Shown: piece by piece, positions 63,863-64,000 of the stretch
Layout of the letters: every line of letters starts with the position of its first letter
Position numbering within the stretch: position 1 is the stretch's first letter
Origin: Thermoproteota archaeon
GTDB lineage: Archaea; Thermoproteota; Thermoprotei; Gearchaeales; Gearchaeaceae
Length of the DNA stretch: 64,000 bases
Direction of reading: 5' to 3'
NCBI GenBank assembly: GCA_021324265.1
Contig: JAJPJK010000004.1
Span: 1 to 64,000, forward strand
Notes under the pieces: model-generated
What the model saw: the letters and a program-made list of their open reading frames with translations, nothing else
Databases searched by the model: none
Told to the model about the DNA's origin: nothing
Made by a program: the position numbers and the translations under genes

Positions 63863-64000
63863 TTATCTATTTTTATTTTTAAAGACAAATGTTAATATAA
63901 ACCAAGGTCGCACTATAAGCCAAGCATAACTGAAAAGATACAGTAATAGTTCTTTATTCATAAAAAACAAAATATCACTAATTGATGCATAATTTTCAAT
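63863..64000 (-). CDS. partial CDS at right edge, C-terminal end of a membrane-associated protein
   Basis: On the minus strand an open frame enters from the window edge and ends in a TAA at 63863. The 45 visible residues include LLLYLFSYAWLIVRPWFILT, a hydrophobic helix, and end in the basic tail KNKNR, which looks like the C-terminus of a membrane protein. It is too short to name, and the frame could be chance. Confidence 0.4.
   Translation of the reverse strand: MENYASISDILFFMNKELLLYLFSYAWLIVRPWFILTFVFKNKNR

Noticed and set aside
1-64000. CRISPR arrays, IS elements, rRNA and tRNA genes
   Set aside because: No regularly spaced direct repeats, transposase motifs or RNA-gene signatures were seen on either strand; a tRNA could be missed by eye.

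Overview
The window is archaeal. Most genes carry a TATA-like box about 25 bases upstream of the start codon, so many messages look leaderless. It also holds archaeal families: a TrpB2-type tryptophan synthase beta, a Trm14-like tRNA methyltransferase, an AlaX editing protein, a diphthamide synthetase of the ATP-PPase type, archaeal-type CoaBC, a Mrp/ApbC ATPase fused to a MIP18 domain, and a PaREP1-like protein. DNA is AT-rich and compactly packed, with many abutting or overlapping stops. A cytochrome oxidase with a CuA subunit, a type II NADH dehydrogenase, a GapN-like dehydrogenase and many acyl/aldehyde/alcohol enzymes suggest an aerobic or microaerobic heterotroph. A thermoacidophilic member of Thermoproteota is my best guess; the species is not identifiable by eye. 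I saw no rRNA, tRNA, CRISPR array or insertion sequence.

Layout. 1-6.5 kb: end of a PLP enzyme/rhodanese fusion, a NicO-like metal transporter, a polyprenol-kinase-like/methyltransferase pair, the fused hydroxyacyl-CoA dehydrogenase/crotonase, and a YbaK editing protein. 6.5-16 kb: RNA, DNA and redox housekeeping (Trm14, O-methyltransferase, Ogt, DsbA-like), TrpB2, an EamA exporter, MIP18, an FAD-linked 2-hydroxyacid dehydrogenase, an iron-type dehydrogenase and a lactonase-like MBL enzyme. 16.1-19.7 kb: a tight five-gene operon joining MsrA to zinc-ribbon, helical, SPFH and membrane proteins. 19.8-31.4 kb: CitE-like lyase, GapN-like enzyme, LysO-like exporter, ApbC, CoaBC, MFS pump, AlaX, PPC protein and an HxlR/DoxX pair. 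31.4-37.2 kb: a GC-rich stem-loop, adenine deaminase, a very AT-rich GT-C-like membrane gene and a ba3-type oxidase operon. 37.2-50.7 kb: an alcohol dehydrogenase lacking its catalytic cysteine segment, an intact relative, an acyl-CoA synthetase, NDH-2, an S9 peptidase, DPH6, a hydroxyacid dehydrogenase/ThDP enzyme/aldo-keto reductase cassette, and GlgX.

51-63.7 kb is one functional block. An M29-like aminopeptidase and a DUF917 protein are transcribed leftward. Facing them, a complete oligopeptide-type ABC importer runs into an AroM protein, a second DUF917 protein and a hydantoinase/oxoprolinase-A protein. An NCS1 permease closes the block. Together they look like a system for importing and breaking down small amide-, imide- or hydantoin-like compounds. 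The substrate is unknown.

The most unusual points are the MsrA/SPFH operon (similar in part to Bacillus subtilis YdjG/H/I), the alcohol dehydrogenase with a clean in-frame loss of its catalytic segment, the DUF917/AroM/HyuA/ABC block, and an isolated GC-rich stem-loop upstream of adenine deaminase.
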